Below, in pieces: positions 8,373-16,063 of a stretch of 32,505 nucleotides of DNA. The notes below the pieces were generated by a model. The model saw only the letters and a program-made list of their open reading frames with translations, had not been told where the DNA came from and ran no database searches. Position numbers and translations under genes: made by a program. This stretch comes from an uncultured Pelagibacteraceae bacterium (GTDB lineage Bacteria > Pseudomonadota > Alphaproteobacteria > Pelagibacterales > AG-422-B15): the NCBI GenBank assembly GCA_902604225.1, contig CACKXV010000009.1:1-32505 (forward strand), in the 5' to 3' direction. Position 1 is the stretch's first letter, and each line of letters begins with the position of its first letter.

Positions 8373-9317
8373 TTATGAGAAAAATTGCTTACTAAAAAAA
8401 TCAACCACATCTTGATGTGATTGTTTGCGTGCCGTCCAGTTTCCTCCAGCATGAGCGCCTAAGAGATTGGGTGTTTCTTTAATCAAGCGAAACCGTTCTT
8501 CCTTATTGTCCAAATAAAAAGTATTATTGTTTTCATCAGTATAAACCTGACGTCCATCTTTCTTAAGATCAATAAACATATCTTTTAGCTTGATGGCGTA
8601 TGGAATGAATTCAACGGGATCAATTGAGTCAAAGGAATGATGAGCGTTGGGATAAACTGTTAACTCAACATCACGAGCTGGTTTCATATAATCAATAAGT
8701 TTTTTACATAAACTTAGAGGCGTATAGTCATCGTCTTCACCAAATAGAATATGCATTGGAGCATTAGACCAACGATTATCTTCAGGTTTAAGTAATGCTC
8801 CAGGGTATAATGGTAAATATGCAGAAAATTTTTCATCCCCTGAGGTTAGTGTATCTATTATTGGCTGCCAAGCCGAATAAAGAGCAGTGCTGCCACCTAA
8901 ACTCCATCCCATGATACCAATTTTATCTTTATCAATATCTGGATGTTTATTTAAAAGTGCAAGTGCACGAAATGCATCTGTTATCATAGTAGCCAGAGTA
9001 ATTTGTGTTTGATTTTCTACGATAGAAATTACTCCTCTAGATTCAAAATGATGAATTCTGAAAACAGCAAAGCCCGCTTCTAATAAGTTAACCATGTGTG
9101 TGTGATGACCTTCTCTCAGACCTGCGCTACCATGAATTGGAACAATTACTGGGCAAGGAAGTTTCGCATTTTCAGGAAAAATCAAAGTTCCCCATACGTC
9201 CTGTTTGGGTTCCATGTCAACACCATTCAGCAAATCATAAAATTCATAGGGATTAGATGATTTGAAGAAAAAAACTCCAGATTTTTTTTTGTGAAAAGGG
9301 TTACTTTTTTCGGTCAT
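8373..9317 (-). CDS. Dienelactone hydrolase-family alpha/beta hydrolase
   Basis: 314-residue soluble alpha/beta hydrolase without a signal peptide. The oxyanion region is VPIHGSAGLREGHH (60-72), the nucleophile elbow is GWSLGG with Ser139, the acid is in LFGEDDDYTP (Asp195-197) and the base in PNAHHSFDS (His226 or His227). The layout fits the DLH/prolyl-oligopeptidase-like branch, which hydrolyses small esters, lactones or carboxymethylated compounds. The substrate is unknown. It lies upstream of umuD on the same strand, but the LexA-box promoter separates them, so co-regulation is not implied. There is no obvious Shine-Dalgarno sequence. Confidence 0.82.
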   Translation of the reverse strand: MTEKSNPFHKKKSGVFFFKSSNPYEFYDLLNGVDMEPKQDVWGTLIFPENAKLPCPVIVPIHGSAGLREGHHTHMVNLLEAGFAVFRIHHFESRGVISIVENQTQITLATMITDAFRALALLNKHPDIDKDKIGIMGWSLGGSTALYSAWQPIIDTLTSGDEKFSAYLPLYPGALLKPEDNRWSNAPMHILFGEDDDYTPLSLCKKLIDYMKPARDVELTVYPNAHHSFDSIDPVEFIPYAIKLKDMFIDLKKDGRQVYTDENNNTFYLDNKEERFRLIKETPNLLGAHAGGNWTARKQSHQDVVDFFSKQFFS

Positions 9318-9369
9318 GACTGGTGCAATGTATTCCCAAAAAAAACTTAATTCAAATTTTAAATTAAAT

Positions 9370-9422
9370 AAAAACGGGTCCGATGGAAGGAATAACTAGG
9401 GGAAACCTTCGGACCCGTTTTT
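9370..9422 (-). terminator. Intrinsic terminator downstream of amtB
   Basis: A 14-bp stem (9370-9383 pairing with 9409-9422, core CGGGTCCGA / TCGGACCCG) with a 25-base loop. A run of T on the minus strand follows the stem, in the direction of amtB transcription. The T run on the plus strand means it could also act in the other direction. Confidence 0.85.
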
Positions 9423-9438
9423 TAATTACGAACTAGAC

Positions 9439-10707
9439 TTAGTCTCTAATTGAGTAGGCTATAACACCTGTCTCAGCTACGTCTGTTCCTTCTTTTTCTG
9501 CTTCTTCACTTATCCTTATACCTATTGTGGCTTTCATAACTGCCCAAATAATAAAGGACACCACAAAAACAAACACAACAATAGACGCTGTGCCAAGGAG
9601 TTGAGTTCCAAAGCTAGTATCAGGATTTGTAATTGGTACAGCAAGAGTACCCCAGACACCTGCAATCAAGTGAACCGGTATTGCTCCTACAACATCATCA
9701 ATTTTTAATGACACCAAGAGTTCTGTACCTGCAAATACTAGCGCTCCACCAATTCCACCTATGATGATTGCCATCAATGGAGACGGCATTAATGGTTCTG
9801 CAGTAATTGCTACAAGACCACCGAGTGCACCGTTTAACATCATTACGACATCGGTTTTGCCTCTTGCTAATCTTGTTATGGCTGCACAGACCAATACACC
9901 GGCACAAGCTGCTAAGTTTGTATTGATATAAATTGTTGCTACAGCTGTTGCATCATCAAATGAACCTAGAGCTAGCTGTGATCCACCATTAAAACCGAAC
10001 CAGCCCAACCACAAGATGAATACACCAAGTGTTGCTAGAGGTATTGAGGAATTTGCAAATGGAACTAACTTTCCGTTATCAAATCTACCAAGTCTTGGAC
10101 CTAGTACAATTGCACCAGCTAATGCCGCTGCACCACCTGCAGCATGCACAAGAGTTGATCCAGCAAAGTCTGAGAAGCCAGCAGCAGATAACCATCCACC
10201 ACCCCATTGCCAACCCATCTCGATTGGATAAATAACTCCTGTTAATATTGCTACGAACAAAAAGAAAGGCCAAATTTTTATTCTTTCAGCCAAAGTTCCT
10301 GAAACAATTGAAGCTGTTGTTGCACAGAATACCATCTGGAAAAACCAGTCAGATCCATCAGAATAACCAGTCGCTACTGCTGAACCATCGCTCCATGTAG
10401 TAAACGTTCCAATATATCCACCTTCTGGAATACCGTATGCAAGGTTATAACCTACTAACCAGAACATGATCCCAGCGATAGAATACAGACCTATATTTTT
10501 TGCAGCAATTGTTGAAACACTTTTAGATGTAACCAGACCAGATTCTAACATACAGAATCCAGCAGCCATCCACATCACCAAAAATCCACTTATTAGAAAT
10601 AATAATGTGTTCAATGCATAAGCTGTTTCGTCATCGACAGCTGCAAATGCATTGGCAGATAATAGTGATGAAAACAATACTGTATAAAGTAGTACTTTTT
10701 TTAACAT
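9439..10707 (-). CDS. amtB: Ammonium transporter AmtB
   Basis: 422-residue Amt/MEP/Rh-family ammonium channel with a cleavable signal peptide (MLKKVLLYTVL..., cut after AFA near residue 22) and the usual run of membrane helices. The signature DFAGSTLVHAAGG carries the first pore histidine (His188), and GAIPVHLIAGVWGT the second (His346). The ATG at 10707 is chosen over one 45 bases upstream because AGGGAGA lies 8 bases before it and the signal peptide begins there. No glnK/PII gene, the usual partner, is adjacent. The C-terminal cytoplasmic tail (AEKEGTDVAETGVIAYSIRD) is present, so PII control remains possible. The gene is followed by a strong terminator. Confidence 0.95.
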   Translation of the reverse strand: MLKKVLLYTVLFSSLLSANAFAAVDDETAYALNTLLFLISGFLVMWMAAGFCMLESGLVTSKSVSTIAAKNIGLYSIAGIMFWLVGYNLAYGIPEGGYIGTFTTWSDGSAVATGYSDGSDWFFQMVFCATTASIVSGTLAERIKIWPFFLFVAILTGVIYPIEMGWQWGGGWLSAAGFSDFAGSTLVHAAGGAAALAGAIVLGPRLGRFDNGKLVPFANSSIPLATLGVFILWLGWFGFNGGSQLALGSFDDATAVATIYINTNLAACAGVLVCAAITRLARGKTDVVMMLNGALGGLVAITAEPLMPSPLMAIIIGGIGGALVFAGTELLVSLKIDDVVGAIPVHLIAGVWGTLAVPITNPDTSFGTQLLGTASIVVFVFVVSFIIWAVMKATIGIRISEEAEKEGTDVAETGVIAYSIRD

Positions 10708-10841
10708 GTATTTTCTCCCTATATTTAATTTTATAAGGGCATCTTTTATCAATTAAGGGCTTTCACAATTACTGATGCTTGCCAAATTGACAAAGTGTGA
10801 ATATCTTAAAATTAAATATCTAAGTAATTGTTTTAATTTGC

Positions 10842-11006
10842 TTATTTATTAATATTTCTCCAGGCATCTATGGCCAGGAAGACCATCGCAATCATCATGC
10901 TAAGGTAAATAATATAGGAGAAGCCGAATCCATAAGCTGTTAAATAAGCCCAGCTAAAGAGACTGCCTACTACTAACGATACAATGGATGGGATCAGATA
11001 TTTCAT
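10842..11006 (-). CDS. 54-residue two-helix membrane protein, function unknown
   Basis: A short frame of 54 codons (ATG 11006 to TAA 10842) beginning MKYLIPSIVS and ending AWRNINK. Two hydrophobic stretches (about 5-22 and 27-47) are separated by a short glycine/aromatic turn, and the positively charged end suggests a helical hairpin with its C-terminus in the cytoplasm. It starts 11 bases after the stop of the DUF3604 gene on the same strand, so it is probably co-transcribed with it. Its base composition is less AT-rich than the flanking non-coding DNA, which supports real coding. No family is recognised. A subunit or anchor for the upstream protein is possible but unproven. Confidence 0.6.
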   Translation of the reverse strand: MKYLIPSIVSLVVGSLFSWAYLTAYGFGFSYIIYLSMMIAMVFLAIDAWRNINK

Positions 11007-11017
11007 TTATAAAAACT

Positions 11018-13423
11018 TTAGGATAAATAATCCAAATAAATCGGCGATGACCAAGCGCGATGTTCATCTATTTCAGAACAAGTCTCGATGTCTCTTGGAT
11101 GCCTCCAGTCTTGAGTACAAAGCTTAAACTTTATACAATTCCCATCTGCATCAAATTCACAAACACCACCCTTAACATTAATTTGTGGAGTGGGTACTTC
11201 AATGGCTCTTACATAATAACTCACATCTTTTTGATCTATCGAAAAATCCTCATCCGTGAATTTGAAAGAACAGCCTAATTCATTTGGATCACAATAATGG
11301 GTGTACCAAGGATCTAAAATTCTTCCTTCAATTGGTTGATCTACATACTCTTGCGGTAACACTTTAATTACTTCAATTCTATGAATAAATTTTCTGTCAT
11401 CTGAAGGATTATAACATTCATTAAAACACAGCTCGTCTACTCTTTCTTCTCCCAATGCAATGTATGCATCCTCTGGGCATCCTGGTTTCTGAACAAACGA
11501 GCCCATAGCTTTAACTTCAAATTCAGGTTTAGTATCTGTTTCAATTGAAGAACCCATAGAGACTTTTTTATTCTCACTGATTAAATTAAACCAAAGTAAC
11601 ATACGGGTGCCACTTGTTGCGTAAGTTTCTTTTCTTTTTAAGGCATCCCAAATTTCCTCTTTAGACCGTCCCTCAGAGTGAACAGCTGCCAGTCCACCTG
11701 TCGTAAAGAAACCTCTTTGCCTTTCCCATTCAACAGTATTAAAGCCAACAATTAGATCAGGAATATCATAAACTTGCGGCTGCGAAGGCGAGACAAAGGA
11801 GTCGCCAATTGGATCAGAATTTCGACCAATGGGACTTGTGCTTTTAGGGAAATAATATGGACTCATATGTAAAATCTTATCTAAGAATTCGCTTGGAGGT
11901 CCGCTTCCATCTATATTGTTACCAAATAGTTCTTTATACCCACTACCAGGCGCAGCAGAGTGGTTATCACTGGAACCTATAAACCCATATCTAAATCTAT
12001 GTTTTGACCCATCTTCTTTATATTTTGTTAACGCTAATCCATACTGAGCGCTACCCCCAGGAACATGGTTCATCGGAGGACTAAAGCAATCTAAACACTG
12101 ACCGGATATATTTCGATCAAATTCTGTAAACTTTGGAACAACGTTGTACCCTGATCTACCTCTATCTACTGATGCTTGTTCTGTCGCTGCTCGTCTCTCA
12201 CTGCATTCTAAATCTGTCTCTCCATCAGCCATACATCTCTCGTAGATTACTTTACCTGCTTGCCAACATTGAGGAATATAATTATTGGATGGTTCTGGAC
12301 AAGTTTGAGTCCCGATGTCAATTACCTCATCTGGTCCGTTTTGATTTTTGAGTGTAAAAGTTCCTTGATCTAAATCAATTTCACCCATCGGAAACGTAAA
12401 TGGTCTAATTATTTCCTCACCGTCTCTTACAACATTGACTCCTCTCCATGAGCGGTACTCCTCAGCGTTACCATGCCCAGAATAAGTTTCTAATAATTCA
12501 AACATTTTTGGGTATTTCTTTGAAATCTCTAAACCCTTATCTAGAGTATATCCAGCAGGAGTGTAAAGTCCCCAAGACTGCCCGTGCGGTATAACCATGT
12601 AGTCACTATCATATTCCTCAAGCCTATTTACTAAATCTAACGGGGTTACTGCTTCTTCATGACAGTTCATTGGCAGGTCTTTAGATAGTATACTTCGATC
12701 ACAATTTTTTATTTTTCCAGTTTCTGTGAAGTATCGATTTATATCATTATATCTTTTGAAGTTTTCGAAATCCACAAATGGAAAAAATACATTTGGTATT
12801 AAAGGTCTAGAAGTCATTGCTTGTCGAGTTACAGATAATGATGCAATAGCTCTGGTTGGAACCGCTTCATCAGACTCTTCTTTTAAAATGACATTATGAT
12901 GACCCCAATGGTTTCCTCTTATAACCCCAACTTGGGTCCATTCCCATCCCAAAAAAGCAACACAATCTGGATTAGCTGGGTCAACATTTAGGGCGTTACA
13001 CTTCCTAATCGTTTCTTTTGTTTCCATCCATCTTTTCGGGGTAGTTGCTTCAGCATGATCGTTGATTGACCAAAAATCTAATGCTGAACAATGTCTTGCA
13101 AAGTCACAAGCATCCGCAACAGGATGTACACCATGCCCACCAGTGATTGGCAAACTCATCATATGTGCATCGGCTGAAAATGTTGAATGAACATGTAGAT
13201 CACCAAACAAAATTTGTTTAGTTGGCAACTCATTAAGAGCTTTCATTGCACTTAATTGCTTTGTCTCTTTATCTTTTACAAACTCGACAGTATTAATTGT
13301 GCCAGTGATTTTACCTCCATCTAAGTCTTCACTAAATATATGGAATTCTAAAACTAGAAGTAAACTAACTATAAAGAGGATTGAAAGGATGAAAAAATAT
13401 TTTATAACTTTTACAATACTCAT
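11018..13423 (-). CDS. DUF3604 protein (PHP-like metallohydrolase fold), membrane-anchored
   Basis: 801 residues beginning with one membrane helix (about 7-27), then a large domain expected outside the cytoplasm. LFGDLHVHSTFSADAHM at about 72-88, SINDHAE near 119-125 and FLGWEWTQVG near 155 are hallmark DUF3604 motifs and resemble the metal-binding HxH/DH pattern of PHP-type phosphoesterases. A second His-containing cluster, RYGFIGSSDNHSAAPGSGY, lies near the middle. About 20 cysteines are spread through the protein, suggesting disulfide bonds in an oxidising compartment. The biochemical function of DUF3604 has not, to my knowledge, been established. It is divergent from the SurA-like and HupE genes across 52 bases and followed by the small membrane gene at 10842. 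Confidence 0.87.
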   Translation of the reverse strand: MSIVKVIKYFFILSILFIVSLLLVLEFHIFSEDLDGGKITGTINTVEFVKDKETKQLSAMKALNELPTKQILFGDLHVHSTFSADAHMMSLPITGGHGVHPVADACDFARHCSALDFWSINDHAEATTPKRWMETKETIRKCNALNVDPANPDCVAFLGWEWTQVGVIRGNHWGHHNVILKEESDEAVPTRAIASLSVTRQAMTSRPLIPNVFFPFVDFENFKRYNDINRYFTETGKIKNCDRSILSKDLPMNCHEEAVTPLDLVNRLEEYDSDYMVIPHGQSWGLYTPAGYTLDKGLEISKKYPKMFELLETYSGHGNAEEYRSWRGVNVVRDGEEIIRPFTFPMGEIDLDQGTFTLKNQNGPDEVIDIGTQTCPEPSNNYIPQCWQAGKVIYERCMADGETDLECSERRAATEQASVDRGRSGYNVVPKFTEFDRNISGQCLDCFSPPMNHVPGGSAQYGLALTKYKEDGSKHRFRYGFIGSSDNHSAAPGSGYKELFGNNIDGSGPPSEFLDKILHMSPYYFPKSTSPIGRNSDPIGDSFVSPSQPQVYDIPDLIVGFNTVEWERQRGFFTTGGLAAVHSEGRSKEEIWDALKRKETYATSGTRMLLWFNLISENKKVSMGSSIETDTKPEFEVKAMGSFVQKPGCPEDAYIALGEERVDELCFNECYNPSDDRKFIHRIEVIKVLPQEYVDQPIEGRILDPWYTHYCDPNELGCSFKFTDEDFSIDQKDVSYYVRAIEVPTPQINVKGGVCEFDADGNCIKFKLCTQDWRHPRDIETCSEIDEHRAWSSPIYLDYLS

Positions 13424-13475
13424 AAGAAAATTATTTGATAATAATTAATTATAATTAAGTATAATATTATATGCA
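13424..13475. promoter_or_regulatory. Divergent intergenic promoter region (DUF3604 / SurA-like)
   Basis: A 52-base, almost pure AT spacer between divergent starts. On the plus strand a perfect TATAAT (13460-13465) lies only about 10 bases before the ATG at 13476, preceded by TTGATA (13435-13440) at a slightly long 19-base spacing. This suggests a nearly leaderless transcript. The minus-strand promoter was not resolved. Because the spacer is so short, both directions are likely to be regulated together. Confidence 0.4.
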
Positions 13476-14378
13476 ATGTCCAAGATCTTGAATAAAAATA
13501 TTCTCATATTTATTATTGCCATAATCATAGGCTTAACTCTTATTTTTTATGAAACTATTTCATACAATGATGAATTTCTTCAGCTCAAAAATAGAAAGGC
13601 AGTCGCTTTAGTAAATGATGTTGTTATTTCTGAGGATCAATTTTTAAAATATGCCTCAAACCTAGGAGCAGACATTCAACCAGAAGATGATGTTGAAATT
13701 TTAGAATTATTATTGGAAAGAATGATAGAAGAAGAACTTCTTGTGCAGAGAGGAATAGAACTTGATCTACATAAGAAGGATATTGGTGTCAGAAAAGAAA
13801 TGATTAAACAGGTGATTGACTTCATCATTCAAGTTGAAAAAAATCAGATTAGTGAAGAAGATCTTAAAGATTTTTACAATAAAAATATTGGAAAATACAC
13901 CCCTATTCAAAAAATTCAATTTCAATCAATATATATAAACTCTCTTAATCAAGAGTCTGTTCTGCTCGGCACAGAGTCAGACTTGAAGACACTTCAGCCA
14001 AAATTATTAAAAATATATGATGAGCTTGATACTAAAGATTTCTTAGATATTAAATATAGTTATGATGAAAATAATTTTTTTGAGGTTCCTGATAAGTTAA
14101 TTAATATTAAAGATTGTAATCTTCTTTTTGGTAAGTCTATATGCAATCAAATTGCCTCACTAAATATTGATGAAGTATCTCAACCTATATTTTTTGATAA
14201 TGGATATTTTATCTTTAAGCTTGTAGATCAGATTAAACAAGAAATTGATGAAAACTATTATAATGAAATTAGAGAGAAGGTTATTTTTGATTATAACAAT
14301 GGTTTAGATGATGAAAAATTAAAAAACTATCTAAAATACTTAAAAGATAATTCTGAAATTATTCGATATTCTTTTTAA
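13476..14378 (+). CDS. Membrane-anchored SurA/PpiC-like peptidyl-prolyl isomerase family protein
   Basis: 300 residues: an N-terminal anchor helix (about 9-26), then VALVNDVVISEDQFLKYA (about 43-60), the motif that opens the SurA/PpiC/PrsA chaperone domain, a helical section rich in Glu/Lys, and a C-terminal part resembling a diverged parvulin domain (DEVSQPIFFDNGYFIFKL near the end). It probably acts as a periplasmic chaperone tethered to the inner membrane. The parvulin active-site residues are not obvious, so isomerase activity is doubtful. It is followed after 4 bases by the HupE-like gene, indicating an operon, and is divergent from the cysteine-rich DUF3604 protein, a possible folding client. 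Confidence 0.72.
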   Translation: MSKILNKNILIFIIAIIIGLTLIFYETISYNDEFLQLKNRKAVALVNDVVISEDQFLKYASNLGADIQPEDDVEILELLLERMIEEELLVQRGIELDLHKKDIGVRKEMIKQVIDFIIQVEKNQISEEDLKDFYNKNIGKYTPIQKIQFQSIYINSLNQESVLLGTESDLKTLQPKLLKIYDELDTKDFLDIKYSYDENNFFEVPDKLINIKDCNLLFGKSICNQIASLNIDEVSQPIFFDNGYFIFKLVDQIKQEIDENYYNEIREKVIFDYNNGLDDEKLKNYLKYLKDNSEIIRYSF

Positions 14379-14382
14379 ATTT

Positions 14383-15606
14383 ATGCATATTCGTAAATTA
14401 CTGATAATTTTAATATTTCTGTTATTTAATTCACAATCATATGCCCATTATTTTAGTGAGTCCTTTTCTAAGTGGAATATTACGGGATCAGATATTATTG
14501 CTAATTTCTCCATCCTAGAATTGGAAGCAACAAGAGTACTTCAGGTTAAAGAATATGAAAAAATTTTAATAGACAACGAGCTTGATGAAAAAGATATATT
14601 TAAAATTTATTTAAATGATCACATTCATGTTTATTCAGCTGATATAAAATGTCAGTCTAGCAATGATATTAGAGAGTTAAGTTCAGATGAAGGCTATTTA
14701 AGATATGAACTAGAATTCCAATGTCCTTCAGAAGAAAATATAAAGATTATTAATAATGCTCTATTTAATGTTATTCAAAGTCATATTCATATAGCACGAA
14801 TATATTTAGAAAATAATTTACTAACAGAGAAAGCCTTTTTTTTTAACGATCAATCAGTTGATATATCAGAAAAGGAAACTCAATTAAGTTTTTTTAGCAG
14901 TTTCAAAAATTTTTTTTATTCTGGACTAAGTCATATTTTAGGAGGGTATGATCATCTTCTCTTTATCCTAGGACTGCTCATTATAGTTACAAATCTTAAT
15001 AGACTGATCCTAGTCATTACCGGCTTTACCATCGGACATAGTCTTACCTTATTCTTATCTTTAGTTGAGATTGTTCAAGTAAATGCAAGCATAGTAGAAT
15101 CATTAATTGGCTTTACTATTATGTTTGTAGGTTTGGAATATTTCTACAAACACAATAATGGTAAATTATTAAGTATTGGATATCTAATTTTAATTTTACC
15201 ACTATTATTTATTTTAAGCTTTATTACTAATATCCAGTTTTCTGGGTTCCTAATGATGGGCTTATTATTATTTTCTTTAGGATATTTTTTTCTAAAAGAA
15301 AATTTAAAGAATAGTGATAATTTATTAATATTAATAACAATAGTATTTGGGCTCATTCATGGCTTTGGCTTTGGAGGATTTTTATTAAATACAGAAATAA
15401 ACTCAGGCAATATTTTATCAGGTTTATTAGGATTTAATGTCGGAGTTGAATTTGGTCAAATATTGTTCGTATTAGCAGTATTATTAATATTTCAATTAGT
15501 TAAGTTTATTCGCCTGAATTTCATTATTAATTTATTTAAAGATACCTCTTTTGCCTTGCTAATTTGTTTTGGCCTATACTTTTTTATTCAAAGACTAATA
15601 GTTTAA
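14383..15606 (+). CDS. HupE/UreJ-family membrane protein (type 2), putative metal permease
   Basis: 407 residues with a signal peptide (MHIRKLLIILIFLLF..., cut after SYA near 22), a periplasmic domain of about 155 residues, then six or more membrane helices. The first helix region carries SHILGGYDHLLF, fitting the H-x5-D-H motif of HupE/UreJ nickel/cobalt permeases, followed by FTIGHSLTLF and LIHGFGFGGFL, further conserved histidines of the family. The long N-terminal domain is typical of the HupE/UreJ_2 subgroup. Nickel or cobalt transport is inferred from the family. No hydrogenase or urease gene is nearby, so another metal or client, such as the neighbouring DUF3604 protein, is possible. 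The 3' end is one base from the convergent DUF3429 gene. Confidence 0.82.
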   Translation: MHIRKLLIILIFLLFNSQSYAHYFSESFSKWNITGSDIIANFSILELEATRVLQVKEYEKILIDNELDEKDIFKIYLNDHIHVYSADIKCQSSNDIRELSSDEGYLRYELEFQCPSEENIKIINNALFNVIQSHIHIARIYLENNLLTEKAFFFNDQSVDISEKETQLSFFSSFKNFFYSGLSHILGGYDHLLFILGLLIIVTNLNRLILVITGFTIGHSLTLFLSLVEIVQVNASIVESLIGFTIMFVGLEYFYKHNNGKLLSIGYLILILPLLFILSFITNIQFSGFLMMGLLLFSLGYFFLKENLKNSDNLLILITIVFGLIHGFGFGGFLLNTEINSGNILSGLLGFNVGVEFGQILFVLAVLLIFQLVKFIRLNFIINLFKDTSFALLICFGLYFFIQRLIV

Positions 15607-15607
15607 T

Positions 15608-16054
15608 TTACACAAAAATTATCAGTATAATTGTCAGCATTGATACAGTTAATGAAAGTATAACTTTCATTGTAATGAACCAGAGTGGAGTAATCTTTAG
15701 CTGTTGATAAAGATAGTAATCATGTAAAAGAGAAATAACATAGCCAATAAGCAATAGTGCCAAAGAAAGTTTTAAATTTTCTAAAGACAATAATGCAGCC
15801 CAAGAGATTAGAGCTGGAATTACTGATATAAAAAGTGGAGTGAAAACGTAAAAAATTTTGTCCGCAAAGGCTGTTATTAGTCCCCACTGTATGCCTCCCA
15901 AAAAAGATGAAATAATTGCAGCATAAGCAATATAAATAAATATCATTAAATCACGTATTTCATCATTTGGAGGAGAGATAAAATACATCAAAAAAATTAT
16001 GATAAATGGTGCAAGACCAAGTAAGCCAAGTATATATGATTGCTTCTGACCCAT
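15608..16054 (-). CDS. DUF3429 family membrane protein
   Basis: 148 residues with about five hydrophobic helices. LLGLAPFIIIFLM near the start and the SSFLGGIQWGL segment near residue 50 are typical of DUF3429, whose function is unknown. It starts 9 bases after the alkyl-sulfatase stop on the same strand and is probably co-transcribed with it. No catalytic residues can be seen. A small carrier or a membrane-organising role is conceivable but unsupported. Confidence 0.75.
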   Translation of the reverse strand: MGQKQSYILGLLGLAPFIIIFLMYFISPPNDEIRDLMIFIYIAYAAIISSFLGGIQWGLITAFADKIFYVFTPLFISVIPALISWAALLSLENLKLSLALLLIGYVISLLHDYYLYQQLKITPLWFITMKVILSLTVSMLTIILIIFV

Positions 16055-16063
16055 TATGAAATA

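Noticed and set aside
10016-10273. Three overlapping frames of 62-71 codons on both strands inside amtB
   Set aside because: All lie within the conserved AmtB core, with no start signal or family resemblance.
10708-10752. N-terminal extension of AmtB by 15 residues
   Set aside because: The internal ATG at 10707 has a strong Shine-Dalgarno sequence and starts a proper signal peptide; the extension covers that ribosome-binding site.
10762-10801. Inverted repeat TTCACA...TGTGAA upstream of amtB, overlapping a GG that could be a sigma54 -24 element
   Set aside because: The arms are only 6 bases with 28 between them, and the sequence 10 bases after the GG is not GC, so it fails the sigma54 rule. 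No NtrC-type palindrome was seen. Not strong enough to annotate.
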